This document shows positions 1-7,374 of a stretch of 64,000 nt of DNA, piece by piece. Where the stretch lies: positions 248,001 to 312,000 of the forward strand of contig NZ_LGDV01000038.1 of the NCBI RefSeq assembly GCF_001280015.1, in the 5' to 3' direction. Within the stretch, counting starts at the first letter, position 1; every line of letters begins with the position of its first letter. A program made the translations under genes and the position numbers. The DNA is from Streptomyces sp. MMG1121. GTDB taxonomy: Bacteria; Actinomycetota; Actinomycetes; Streptomycetales; Streptomycetaceae. The notes below the pieces were generated by a model. It did not search any database and had not been told where the DNA came from. It was given only the letters and a program-made list of their open reading frames with translations.

Positions 1-1
1 C

Positions 2-571
2 GGCCAGTTCTTCCTGTGGCGGTTCCTCACCCCGGACCGCTGGTGGCAGGCCAACCCGTTCTCCCTGTCGGCCGCCCCCGACGGCCGCACACTGCGCCTC
101 ACCGCCAAGGCGGCGGGCAGCGGCAGCGCCGCCCTGCGCCACCTCAAGCCCGGCACCCGCGTCTTCGCCGAGGGCCCCTACGGCGCCTTTACCACACTGC
201 ACCGCACCCGCCCGGACGCCGTGCTCATCGCCGGCGGCGTCGGTGTCACCCCCATCCGGGCGCTGCTGGAGGACCTGGCGGGTCACGCCGTGGTCCTCTA
301 CCGGGTGGCCACCGACCGCGACGCCGTCCTCTACGGCGAACTGCGCGACCTCGCCCTCGCCAAGGGAGCCGAACTGCACCTGGTGACCGGACCCGTCGTT
401 CCCGACCGGCTCGCTCCGCGCGAACTGGCCCGGCTGGTCCCGGACCTCGCCGACCGCGACGTCTTCCTGTGCGGACCGCCCGGCATGATGACCGCCGTGC
501 TGCGCAGCCTGGGCGACCTGGGCGTGCCCAAGAGGCAGATCCACTTCGAGCGCTTCAGCCTCGCGGGCTGA
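2..571 (+). CDS. ferric-reductase-like / ferredoxin reductase, C-terminal part (partial at window start)
   Basis: Only the last 189 residues are in the window, so the N-terminus and any membrane helices are not visible. The visible part begins in the FAD-binding barrel (NPFSLSAAP, then KAAGSGSAALRHLKPGTRV and EGPYGAFT). It continues into the NAD(P)-binding domain, with IAGGVGVTPIRALLEDL and a late CGPPGMM motif, and ends FERFSLAG. This is the ferredoxin-NADP reductase fold found at the C-terminus of ferric-reductase-like transmembrane proteins. The stop is 16 bases before an FMN-binding protein gene and an apbE gene, so the three probably form one operon. In such sets the reductase would pass electrons from NAD(P)H across the membrane to the flavinylated partner; that role is inference. 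Confidence 0.85.
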   Translation, partial: GQFFLWRFLTPDRWWQANPFSLSAAPDGRTLRLTAKAAGSGSAALRHLKPGTRVFAEGPYGAFTTLHRTRPDAVLIAGGVGVTPIRALLEDLAGHAVVLYRVATDRDAVLYGELRDLALAKGAELHLVTGPVVPDRLAPRELARLVPDLADRDVFLCGPPGMMTAVLRSLGDLGVPKRQIHFERFSLAG

Positions 572-587
572 GAGAGGGTGACCCGCC

Positions 588-1022
588 GTGAAACGAGCCG
601 TTCCCGTCTTCCTGCTGACCGTCGCGGGTCTGATCCCGGTGTGGCGCTACCACCCGTCGACCGGCACATCGTCCACGACGACGCAGGCCGTGGAGCCCGC
701 CACGCCCCCCTCGCGCACCCCTTCGTCCCCGTCGTCCTCCGCATCGGCGCCTGCGTCGTCCACGAAGGTCGTCCGAGGCACCGAGGTGAACACCGTGAAG
801 GGCCTCTTCCAGGTCGAGGTGACCTTCCGGGGCGACCGGATCGCCTCCGTGCGGATGCTCCAGGCACCGCACCATCCGCAGACCAAGTGGGCCGTGCCCG
901 AGCTGATCGCGGAGACGCTGAAGGCACAGAGCGCCCACATCGACGCGGTGTCCGGGGCCACGATCACGAGCGAGGGGTACAAGCAGTCCCTCCAGGCCGC
1001 GATCGACGCCAAGGGCACCTGA
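588..1022 (+). CDS. membrane-anchored FMN-binding domain protein
   Basis: The 144-residue protein has an N-terminal hydrophobic segment (about residues 4-20), a Ser/Thr/Pro/Ala-rich linker (about 24-60) and a single FMN-binding domain. The domain ends in DAVSGATITSEGYKQSL. S122-G123-A124-T125 matches the flavinylation motif in which the Thr carries FMN through a phosphodiester bond installed by ApbE. The protein most likely sits outside the membrane as a flavin electron carrier. It lies between a ferric-reductase-like gene and apbE, with 1 base between its stop and the apbE start. The family is clear; the electron acceptor is unknown. Confidence 0.88.
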   Translation: MKRAVPVFLLTVAGLIPVWRYHPSTGTSSTTTQAVEPATPPSRTPSSPSSSASAPASSTKVVRGTEVNTVKGLFQVEVTFRGDRIASVRMLQAPHHPQTKWAVPELIAETLKAQSAHIDAVSGATITSEGYKQSLQAAIDAKGT

Positions 1023-1023
1023 G

Positions 1024-1743
1024 GTGCGGCGGGTCGAGCACGTCATGGGTTTCCCGGTCTCGCTGCGGGTCGACGACGCGGGCGACTTCAGCCGGGCCGC
1101 CGACGCCGTGTTCGCGTGGCTGCGTGAAGTGGACGTCCGGTTCAGCCCGTTCAGACCCGACAGCGAGGTGTCCCGGTACGGGCGTGGCGAGGTGGCGGAC
1201 GGCGAGCTGAGCGCGGATCTGACGGAGGTCCTCGCCCTGTGCGCGCGCCTCCGGGAGGCGACCGGCGGTGCCTTCGAGGTCCGGCTGCCCGGCCGGGGGT
1301 TCGACCCCTGCGCGGTGGTCAAGGGCTGGTCCGTGCAGCGGGCGGCCGGGCTGCTGTCGGCGGCCGGGGCCCGGCGGTTCTGCCTCAACGCCGGCGGTGA
1401 CGTGGTCGTCTCCGGCGGACCGTGGCGGGTCGGGATACGGCATCCGGAACAGGCCGGCCAGGTCTGTGCCGTGCTGGAGGTCACCGACGCGGCGGTGGCG
1501 ACCTCGGGACGGTACGAGCGCGGCGACCACATCCTCGACGGCCGCACCGGACGCCCCGCGACCGGGCTGCTCAGCCTCACCGTGCTGGCCCCGACACTGA
1601 CCGAGGCCGACGCGACCGCCACGGCCGCCTTCGCACTGGGCACCGACGGCCCCGCCTGGGCCGCCGCCCGCGCCGGCTGCGAGGTGCTCGCGGTCGACGC
1701 CGCCCGGAGCGTGCTCCGTACGCCGGGGCTCCCGCTGGTCTAG
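1024..1743 (+). CDS. apbE: FAD:protein FMN transferase (ApbE family)
   Basis: This 239-residue protein would attach FMN from FAD to the Thr of the upstream FMN-binding protein. Family motifs are in order: FDPCAVVKGWSVQRA with K100 (the usual GG-x-AKGYAVD region), NAGGD at 122-126, VATSGRYERG at 158-167 and LTEADATATA around 191-200, which supplies the metal-binding Asp. It is shorter than typical ApbE proteins of about 300 or more residues and shows no signal peptide, so it probably acts on the cytoplasmic face or before export. The GTG start follows the upstream stop by one base, which suggests translational coupling. An internal ATG at residue 8 is an alternative start. Confidence 0.9.
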   Translation: MRRVEHVMGFPVSLRVDDAGDFSRAADAVFAWLREVDVRFSPFRPDSEVSRYGRGEVADGELSADLTEVLALCARLREATGGAFEVRLPGRGFDPCAVVKGWSVQRAAGLLSAAGARRFCLNAGGDVVVSGGPWRVGIRHPEQAGQVCAVLEVTDAAVATSGRYERGDHILDGRTGRPATGLLSLTVLAPTLTEADATATAAFALGTDGPAWAAARAGCEVLAVDAARSVLRTPGLPLV

Positions 1744-1865
1744 CCATTCGCCCGCCAAAACGCTGAAACACTCGCGGTCTAGACTCTCCCCGCAACGGCC
1801 TGCGCACCAAAGACTTTGGCCGAAAACGGGCGGAAATCTGCCAAACCCGAAGGGTATTCGGCGTT

Positions 1866-3044
1866 TTGATACGGATAGACTCAGTCACGAAGCGGTATCC
1901 GGACGGCACGGTCGCGGTCGACCGGCTGTCGCTGGAGATACCGGACCGCGCGATCACCGTCCTCGTCGGGCCCTCGGGCTGCGGCAAGACGACGACGCTG
2001 CGGATGATCAACCGGATGGTGGAGCCCAGCGAGGGCAGCATCCTCCTCGACGGCACGGACATCCGACAGCAGCCGGTCAACACCCTGCGCCGTTCCATGG
2101 GTTACGTCATCCAGAACGCCGGACTCTTCCAGCACCGCACCATCCTCGACAACATCGCCACCGTGCCCCGTCTGCTCGGCACGCCCAAGAGGGAGGCCCG
2201 GGCCCGGGCCGCCGAACTGATGGCACGGGTGGGGCTCGACGCCGCGCTGGCCAAGCGGTACCCGTACCAGCTCTCCGGCGGCCAGCAGCAGCGCGTCGGC
2301 GTGGCCCGGGCGCTCGCCGCCGATCCGCCGGTGCTGCTGATGGACGAGCCGTTCTCCGCCGTGGACCCGGTCGTGCGCAAGGGACTGCAGGACGAACTAC
2401 TGCGCATCCAGGACGAGTTGGGCAAGACCATCGTCTTCGTCACGCACGACATCGACGAGGCGATCAAGCTGGGCACGATGGTCGCCGTCCTGCGCACCGG
2501 CGGCCGGCTCGCCCAGTTCGCGCCGCCCGCCGAGCTGCTCAGCGCGCCCGCCGACGCCTTCGTGGAGGACTTCCTCGGCGCCGACCGCGGCATCCGCCGG
2601 CTGTCCTTCTTCCCGTCCGCCGGTCTGCGGCTGGAGACCGCGCCGATCGTGGGCGTCGACGCCGACGCGGCGACGATCGCCTCGCACGCCTCCGTCCCCT
2701 ACCTCCTCGTCACCGACGAGGGTGGCAGGCCGCTGGGCTGGAGCGAACCGGGCCGGCTCACCGCCGGGGCCGTCGACGTGGGCCAACTCATCGACCACGG
2801 ACGCCCGTTCGTGCCCGGCACCGACTCGCTGCGGACCGCGCTCGACGGCGCCGTGCTCTCACCCACCGGCTTCGCCGTCGCGGTGGACGGCGAGGGACGC
2901 GCCGTCGGCGTCGTCTCCCAGCAGGTCATCGGCGAGGCGATCCGCGCCGCGCACAGCCGGGCCGCGGACGCCACAGGCGCGGGCCCCGACGCGGGCGTCG
3001 ACGCGGAATCCGACGCGGCATCCGATGCCAAGGCCGCCCGATGA
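1866..3044 (+). CDS. osmoprotectant (glycine betaine/choline/carnitine-type) ABC transporter ATPase
   Basis: A 392-residue ABC ATPase of the OpuCA/ProV type. Walker A GPSGCGKT lies at about 35-42, followed by LSGGQQQRVGVARALA and Walker B VLLMDEPFSAVD, and then the ITHDIDEA-like H-loop (VTHDIDEAIKLG). The FLGADRGIRRLSFF segment after the ATPase core and a roughly 120-residue C-terminal extension are typical of OpuCA-type regulatory, CBS-like regions. The C-terminal 25 residues are Ala/Asp-rich. The start is TTG with a GAAGGG sequence 11 bases upstream. The stop overlaps the next permease start by 4 bp (ATGA). It would energise uptake of compatible solutes under osmotic stress. Confidence 0.9.
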   Translation: MIRIDSVTKRYPDGTVAVDRLSLEIPDRAITVLVGPSGCGKTTTLRMINRMVEPSEGSILLDGTDIRQQPVNTLRRSMGYVIQNAGLFQHRTILDNIATVPRLLGTPKREARARAAELMARVGLDAALAKRYPYQLSGGQQQRVGVARALAADPPVLLMDEPFSAVDPVVRKGLQDELLRIQDELGKTIVFVTHDIDEAIKLGTMVAVLRTGGRLAQFAPPAELLSAPADAFVEDFLGADRGIRRLSFFPSAGLRLETAPIVGVDADAATIASHASVPYLLVTDEGGRPLGWSEPGRLTAGAVDVGQLIDHGRPFVPGTDSLRTALDGAVLSPTGFAVAVDGEGRAVGVVSQQVIGEAIRAAHSRAADATGAGPDAGVDAESDAASDAKAAR

Positions 3045-3694
3045 ACGGCTTCTTCGACCTCCCGAGCGACCTCCAGCACAGCTACTCCGGGCTCATCGGA
3101 CTGCATCTGCGCGAGGCCCTCCTGCCGGTGCTGGCCGGCCTGATCGTCTCCCTGCCGGTGGCCCAGCTCTGCGTACGGTTCCGCTGGGTCTACCCGCCCG
3201 TGCTCGGCATCACCACCGTGCTCTACTCGATCCCCTCGCTGGCCTTCTTCGTCGTCCTCATCGACTACTTCGGGCAGAGCGAGACCACCGTGATGATCCC
3301 GCTCGCGCTCTACAGCCTGGTGGTGCTGGTCCCGGCCATCGTGGACGGCGTCCGCTCGGTGCCGCAGGAGACCCTGGCCGCGGCGCAGGCGATGGGCTTC
3401 GGCCCCGTACGCCGTTACTTCCAGGTTCAGTTGCCCATCGCCGTGCCCGCGATCATCGCGGGCCTGAGAGTGGCGACCGTGTCCAGCATCTCCCTGGTCA
3501 GCGTCGGCATGCTCATCGGCAACCAGGGCGCCCTCGGCAACATGCTCTACGACGCCCAGACCTACCACCGGCCCGCGCTCGCCGTGAACGCGGTGCTGAC
3601 CATCGGGATCCTCGGCATCCTCGCCGACGCGGTGCTGGTCCTCGTCCGCCGCTTCCTCACCCCCTGGATGCCGAAGAAGGGCGCCACCCGGTGA
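3041..3694 (+). CDS. osmoprotectant ABC transporter permease 1 (OpuCB-like)
   Basis: A 217-residue integral membrane protein with about five to six hydrophobic segments and the BPD-transport inner-membrane loop (QETLAAAQAMGFGPVRRYFQVQLPIAVPAIIAGLR). That loop contacts the ATPase. It is the first of two permeases in an ATPase-permease-permease operon, overlapping the ATPase stop (ATGA) and the next permease start (GTGA) by 4 bp each. This arrangement and the sequence fit the OpuC/YehW-YehY type osmoprotectant importers. Confidence 0.9.
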   Translation: MNGFFDLPSDLQHSYSGLIGLHLREALLPVLAGLIVSLPVAQLCVRFRWVYPPVLGITTVLYSIPSLAFFVVLIDYFGQSETTVMIPLALYSLVVLVPAIVDGVRSVPQETLAAAQAMGFGPVRRYFQVQLPIAVPAIIAGLRVATVSSISLVSVGMLIGNQGALGNMLYDAQTYHRPALAVNAVLTIGILGILADAVLVLVRRFLTPWMPKKGATR

Positions 3695-4359
3695 ACGTAC
3701 TGAACTTCGCGCACGCCTTCTTCAGCGACAGTGCCCACTGGCACGGCTACGACGGCATCCCGACCCGGCTCGGCGAACACGTCAAGTACTCGCTGGAAGC
3801 CCTGCTGCTCGCCACCGTGATCGGGCTGCCCATCGGCCTGGCCACCGGCCACTACGGCCGGGGCGGAAACGCGCTGGCCCTGATCGCCACGGCCGGCCGG
3901 GCGCTGCCCAGCTTCGGTCTGCTGGTGCTGATGTTCATCTGGATCGGGTTCGGCCTGGTACCGGTGATGATCCCGCTGGTCGTGCTCGCCGTACCACCGA
4001 TCCTGGTCACCACCTACGAGGCGATCCGCTCCGTCGACCCGTCCCCGGTGGACGCCGCGCGGGGCATGGGGATGTCCGAGGCCCGCGTCCTGTTCCAGGT
4101 CGAGGTACCGGTCGCGCTTCCGTTGATCCTGAGCGGTCTGCGCGCGGCAGCCATCCAGATCGTCTCCACCGCCACCATCGCCGCCTACGTCAGCCTCGGC
4201 GGACTGGGCCGGTACATCATGGACGGCCTCTACCAGAAGAACTACGAGAAGGTCGTAGGCGGCGCCACCCTCGTCGCCGGACTGGCCCTCGTGACCCTCG
4301 CGCTGTTCTGGTCGGCGGCCCGGCTCGCGGTGTCACCGGGGGTGCGCAGGAGCGGCTGA
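3691..4359 (+). CDS. osmoprotectant ABC transporter permease 2 (OpuCD-like)
   Basis: A 222-residue membrane permease. The GTG at 3691 is chosen because it gives a 4-bp overlap with the upstream stop; the same frame stays open far upstream, but that part is antisense-type reading through the other genes. Hydrophobic helices surround the EAA-like loop (PSPVDAARGMGMSEARVLFQVEVPVALPLILSGLR). The ending SLGGLGRYIMDGLYQKNYEKVVGGA is typical of the family. No binding-protein gene follows directly. The likely partner lipoprotein is at 10222-11187, beyond a ligase gene and a conservon. Confidence 0.9.
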   Translation: MNVLNFAHAFFSDSAHWHGYDGIPTRLGEHVKYSLEALLLATVIGLPIGLATGHYGRGGNALALIATAGRALPSFGLLVLMFIWIGFGLVPVMIPLVVLAVPPILVTTYEAIRSVDPSPVDAARGMGMSEARVLFQVEVPVALPLILSGLRAAAIQIVSTATIAAYVSLGGLGRYIMDGLYQKNYEKVVGGATLVAGLALVTLALFWSAARLAVSPGVRRSG

Positions 4360-4513
4360 GGGCCGGCCGTTGGCCGACCGCACCGCCGCTCGAGGCAGTT
4401 CCTCGGGTGATCCTCCACTGCCCGACGCGGAGCGCATCCGGGACACTGACGGTCCGTCGGCGGGGCGAGTGCGCAAGGCCGGCGACACCTGCCACCAGGA
4501 AGGAGTGCGCACC

Positions 4514-5878
4514 ATGCTGGACGGCTGCACCTCGCGCCCGCCCGAGACCATCGGCCGCTACTACGACCACGGTTACTACCGGGGCGCCGCCCTGCCCCAG
4601 CTCCTCGCCGAGCACGCCCGCACACACGCCACCCGTACGGCTCTCGTCCACGACGGACGTCGCCTCACCTACCGCGAGCTGAACCGCCGCGTCGACCGCG
4701 TGGCAGCCGGGCTCGCGCTGCGGGGCGTCCGCCCCGGCGACCGGGTCATCGTCCAGCTCCCGAACGTGGCCGAGTTCGTCATCACCGTCTACGCCCTCAT
4801 GCGGGCCGGCGCCCTCCCGATGCTCGCGCCCATCTCGCACCACGCCGACGTGATCGGCCGGCTCGCCCATCTCACCGAGGCCGCCGCCTACATCGGCCCG
4901 AGCCTCCACCGCGGCTTCGATCACGCCAAAATGGCCGCGGAGATCAGCGACGGCCATCCGCGGCTGCGCCGCGCCTTCACCCTCGACGGCCCCGAAGGCG
5001 CCCGGGGAGGCTTCTCCACCGCCCCCAGCGGATGCCTGTTCTTCCCCCTGCGCTCGGTAGACGCCCCGCGCGACCCGGACCGCACGTACGACCCCAACGA
5101 CGTCGCGTTCTTCCTGCTCTCGGGCGACAGCACATCCGCGCCCGAGCTGGTCCCGCGCACGCACAACGACTACGCGTACCAGGCCCGGGCCGCAGCCGAG
5201 CTGACCGGCCTCGGCCCCGAGGACGTCTACCTCGCAGCCCTCCCCGCCGAGTCCGACTTCGCCTTCGGCTGTCCCGGCGTCGTCGGCACCCTCGCCACCG
5301 GCGGCACCGTCGTGCTGATCGACAACCCCGGCCCCGACGAAGCCCTCCGCGCGATCGAGACCGAGAAGGTGACCGTCACCTCCCTCGTCCCCGCTGTCGC
5401 GCAGGAGTGGCTCGACGCCCTCCCCGACGGCCGGTACGACGTCTCCAGCCTGCGCCTCATCCAGCTCGGCGGCGCACCGCTGCCGCCCGGACTCGCGGCC
5501 AGCCTCCCGTCGGCCTTCGACTGCCGCCTCCAACAGGTCTTCGGGCTGGCGGAGGGACTGCTCTGCCTCACCCGCCTCACCGACAGCGACGAGGTCATCC
5601 GGCACACGCAAGGCCGCCCCCTCTCGCCGGCGGACGAGATCCGCATCACCGACCCGGAGGGCACCGACGTACCGGCGGGAACTCCCGGACGGCTCTGTGC
5701 ACGCGGCCCCTGCACCCTGCGCGGCTACTACAAAGCCTCCGACCAGAACGCCCGCGCCTTCACCGCCGACGGTTTCTACAGGTCCGGTGCCGTCGCCCGC
5801 CTCACCGAAGAGGGCAACCTCGTCGTCGAAGGCCGCACGGAGGCCGTTCCGGGCGTGCCGGACATCCCGCACGCGTAA
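4514..5878 (+). CDS. degenerate, C-terminally truncated aryl-AMP ligase (DHB-AMP ligase/EntE-like)
   Basis: A 454-residue adenylate-forming enzyme relative. The ATG at 4514 is supported by AGGAAGGAG 8 bases upstream. The body resembles 2,3-dihydroxybenzoate/salicylate-AMP ligases (RTHNDYAYQARAAAEL, QLGGAPLPPGLAA, LQQVFGLAEGLL, GRLCARGPCTLRGYYK). Several key positions have changed. The ATP-binding loop normally reading SGG-T/S-TG-x-PK is SGDSTSAPE (about 203-211), with Lys replaced by Glu. The Asp of the YRSGD motif is Ala426. The protein stops shortly after VVEGR, so the C-terminal lid domain with the catalytic Lys is absent (full length is about 540). There is no carrier protein or NRPS nearby. 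It probably cannot adenylate substrates; it could be a decaying gene or a non-catalytic binder. Confidence 0.75.
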   Translation: MLDGCTSRPPETIGRYYDHGYYRGAALPQLLAEHARTHATRTALVHDGRRLTYRELNRRVDRVAAGLALRGVRPGDRVIVQLPNVAEFVITVYALMRAGALPMLAPISHHADVIGRLAHLTEAAAYIGPSLHRGFDHAKMAAEISDGHPRLRRAFTLDGPEGARGGFSTAPSGCLFFPLRSVDAPRDPDRTYDPNDVAFFLLSGDSTSAPELVPRTHNDYAYQARAAAELTGLGPEDVYLAALPAESDFAFGCPGVVGTLATGGTVVLIDNPGPDEALRAIETEKVTVTSLVPAVAQEWLDALPDGRYDVSSLRLIQLGGAPLPPGLAASLPSAFDCRLQQVFGLAEGLLCLTRLTDSDEVIRHTQGRPLSPADEIRITDPEGTDVPAGTPGRLCARGPCTLRGYYKASDQNARAFTADGFYRSGAVARLTEEGNLVVEGRTEAVPGVPDIPHA

Positions 5879-5909
5879 CGCGACACGCACCTGCTGCCCG
5901 TGCCATCGG

Positions 5910-6548
5910 CTACGACCCGGCGCGGGCCAGTGCCAGTTCGAGTACGACGAGCAGCGCGTCCCGGACCGAGCCCTGCTCCCGGGCGTCGAACACCACCACC
6001 GGCACACCGGCGGAGACGTCCAGCGCCCAGCGGACCTCCTCCAGGGTGTGCTCCACCCGCCCGTCGAAGGCGTTGACCGCGACGGCGAACGGGATGTCCT
6101 TGTGCTCGAAGTAGTCGACGGCCGCGTAGCAGTCGTCCAGCCGCCGGGTGTCGACGATGACGAGCCCGCCGACCGCGCCCTCCACGATGTCGTCCCACAT
6201 GAACCCGAACCGCTCCTGCCCGGGCGTGCCGAACAGGTACAGCTTCAGCGTCGGGTCGATGGTGAGGCAGCCGAAGTCCATCGCCACGGTCGTCGTGGTC
6301 TTGCGCGGGGTGTGCGTCAGATCGTCCACGCCCGCCGCGACCTCGGTGATCGACGCCTCGGTGGTCAGCGGCTCGATCTCCGAGATCGCGCCGACGGCGG
6401 TGGTCTTGCCCACGCCGAAGCCGCCCGCGATCACCATCTTCACCGGCAGCGGCGGCCGTACGGCGGTGGCGGCGGCCGTGTTCCGCGCGAGCGGTTCAGT
6501 CGGTGTCACTCGGTACCCCTCGGGAGTCGGGGACGGCCCTGAGGCCAT
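5910..6548 (-). CDS. cvnD: conservon GTPase (CvnD-like)
   Basis: A 212-residue small Ras/MglA-like GTP-binding protein of the Streptomyces conservons. G1/P-loop GGFGVGKTT is at about 42-50, the G3 region FGTPGQERF follows, and the G4 position reads VNAFDG in place of NKxD, as in other conservon ATP/GTP-binding proteins. The start lies inside cvnC (53-bp overlap). It is the last gene of the four-gene set read leftwards (cvnA, cvnB, cvnC, cvnD) and would be the output switch of a membrane-associated signalling complex. No P450 (CvnE) follows; the next gene is convergent. Confidence 0.9.
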   Translation of the reverse strand: MASGPSPTPEGYRVTPTEPLARNTAAATAVRPPLPVKMVIAGGFGVGKTTAVGAISEIEPLTTEASITEVAAGVDDLTHTPRKTTTTVAMDFGCLTIDPTLKLYLFGTPGQERFGFMWDDIVEGAVGGLVIVDTRRLDDCYAAVDYFEHKDIPFAVAVNAFDGRVEHTLEEVRWALDVSAGVPVVVFDAREQGSVRDALLVVLELALARAGS

Positions 6549-6885
6549 CGATGAGCCTGCGCAGGACGGACGCGTCGCGGGTGGCGCCGGCGTCGGGCAC
6601 GTACACCGCCAACTGCCCCGCCTCGTGCAGGTCTTCGGCCAGGACGCGGACCACGTTCAGGTGCAGTCGCAGCCGGGCCGCCAGTTCCGCCAGGGACTGC
6701 GGCAGCCGGCAGGCGGCGACGATGTCGTGCTGCTCGAAGGAGAGCCCGGCGAGCGAGTCGAGGCCCGCGGCGGTGGCCACCACCTGGGTCTCCAGGGGCA
6801 GCGCCCGCTCCGAGCCGGCGTCCGCGACCCGGCCGGCGGTGACCAGGAACGGCCGTACGGCGGGGGCGGGGCCGACCGGGTCCAT
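6496..6885 (-). CDS. cvnC: conservon DUF742 protein (CvnC-like)
   Basis: A 129-residue DUF742 protein with a winged-helix-like core (PLETQVVATAAGLDSLAGLSFEQHDIVAACRLPQSLAELAARLRLHLNVVRVLAEDL). It has the usual length and the usual place between the roadblock protein and the GTPase. It begins 12 bases after cvnB ends and overlaps cvnD by 53 bp. The family is part of the conservon membrane complex; its exact biochemical role is not established. Confidence 0.9.
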   Translation of the reverse strand: MDPVGPAPAVRPFLVTAGRVADAGSERALPLETQVVATAAGLDSLAGLSFEQHDIVAACRLPQSLAELAARLRLHLNVVRVLAEDLHEAGQLAVYVPDAGATRDASVLRRLIDGLRAVPDSRGVPSDTD

Positions 6886-6897
6886 ACCTGATCTTTC

Positions 6898-7374
6898 TCA
6901 GCGCGCCGACGCGGTGCCGACGGAGTTCTTCAGCTCCAGCACCAGCTGCGGGCTGAGCGCGGCGCCGGCGCGGTTGGCGAAGAGGGTCATCTCGTAGGCG
7001 ATGTTGCCGAGCTTCGCCTCCTTGTCGGTGACGACGCCGAGCACGGCGCCGCTGCCGATCGCCGAGACGATGACATGGCCGCCTTCCAGATCGATGATGA
7101 CCTTGTTGAGGCCGCCCAGGCCGTAGTTGCCGGAGGCGCCCGCGGCGAGGCTGGTGATGCCCGAGACGATCGCCGCGAGCCGCTCGGAGTCGGCGTGTTC
7201 GCGCAGCTCCGACACCGCGATCAGCAGACCGTCGGAGGACACGGCAATCGCGTCCACGACGCCCGCGGTCTCGGTCGCGAAACGGTTCAGCAGCCAGGTG
7301 AAGTCGGCGGCGGCCGCCTGCAGATCGATCGGCGCGGCGCCGCCCGTCGGGGTGTCACCTGTCGACGTGCTCAA
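6898..7374 (-). CDS. cvnB: conservon roadblock/LC7 protein (CvnB-like)
   Basis: A 158-residue roadblock/LC7 domain protein: ADFTWLLNRFATETAGVVDAIAVSSDGLLIAVS followed by DLEGGHVIVSAIGSGAVLGVVTDKEAKLGNIAYEM. Roadblock proteins act as partners or activators of MglA-like GTPases, here CvnD. Its start overlaps the end of cvnA by 4 bp, so it is translationally coupled to the sensor kinase gene. Confidence 0.92.
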   Translation of the reverse strand: MSTSTGDTPTGGAAPIDLQAAAADFTWLLNRFATETAGVVDAIAVSSDGLLIAVSELREHADSERLAAIVSGITSLAAGASGNYGLGGLNKVIIDLEGGHVIVSAIGSGAVLGVVTDKEAKLGNIAYEMTLFANRAGAALSPQLVLELKNSVGTASAR

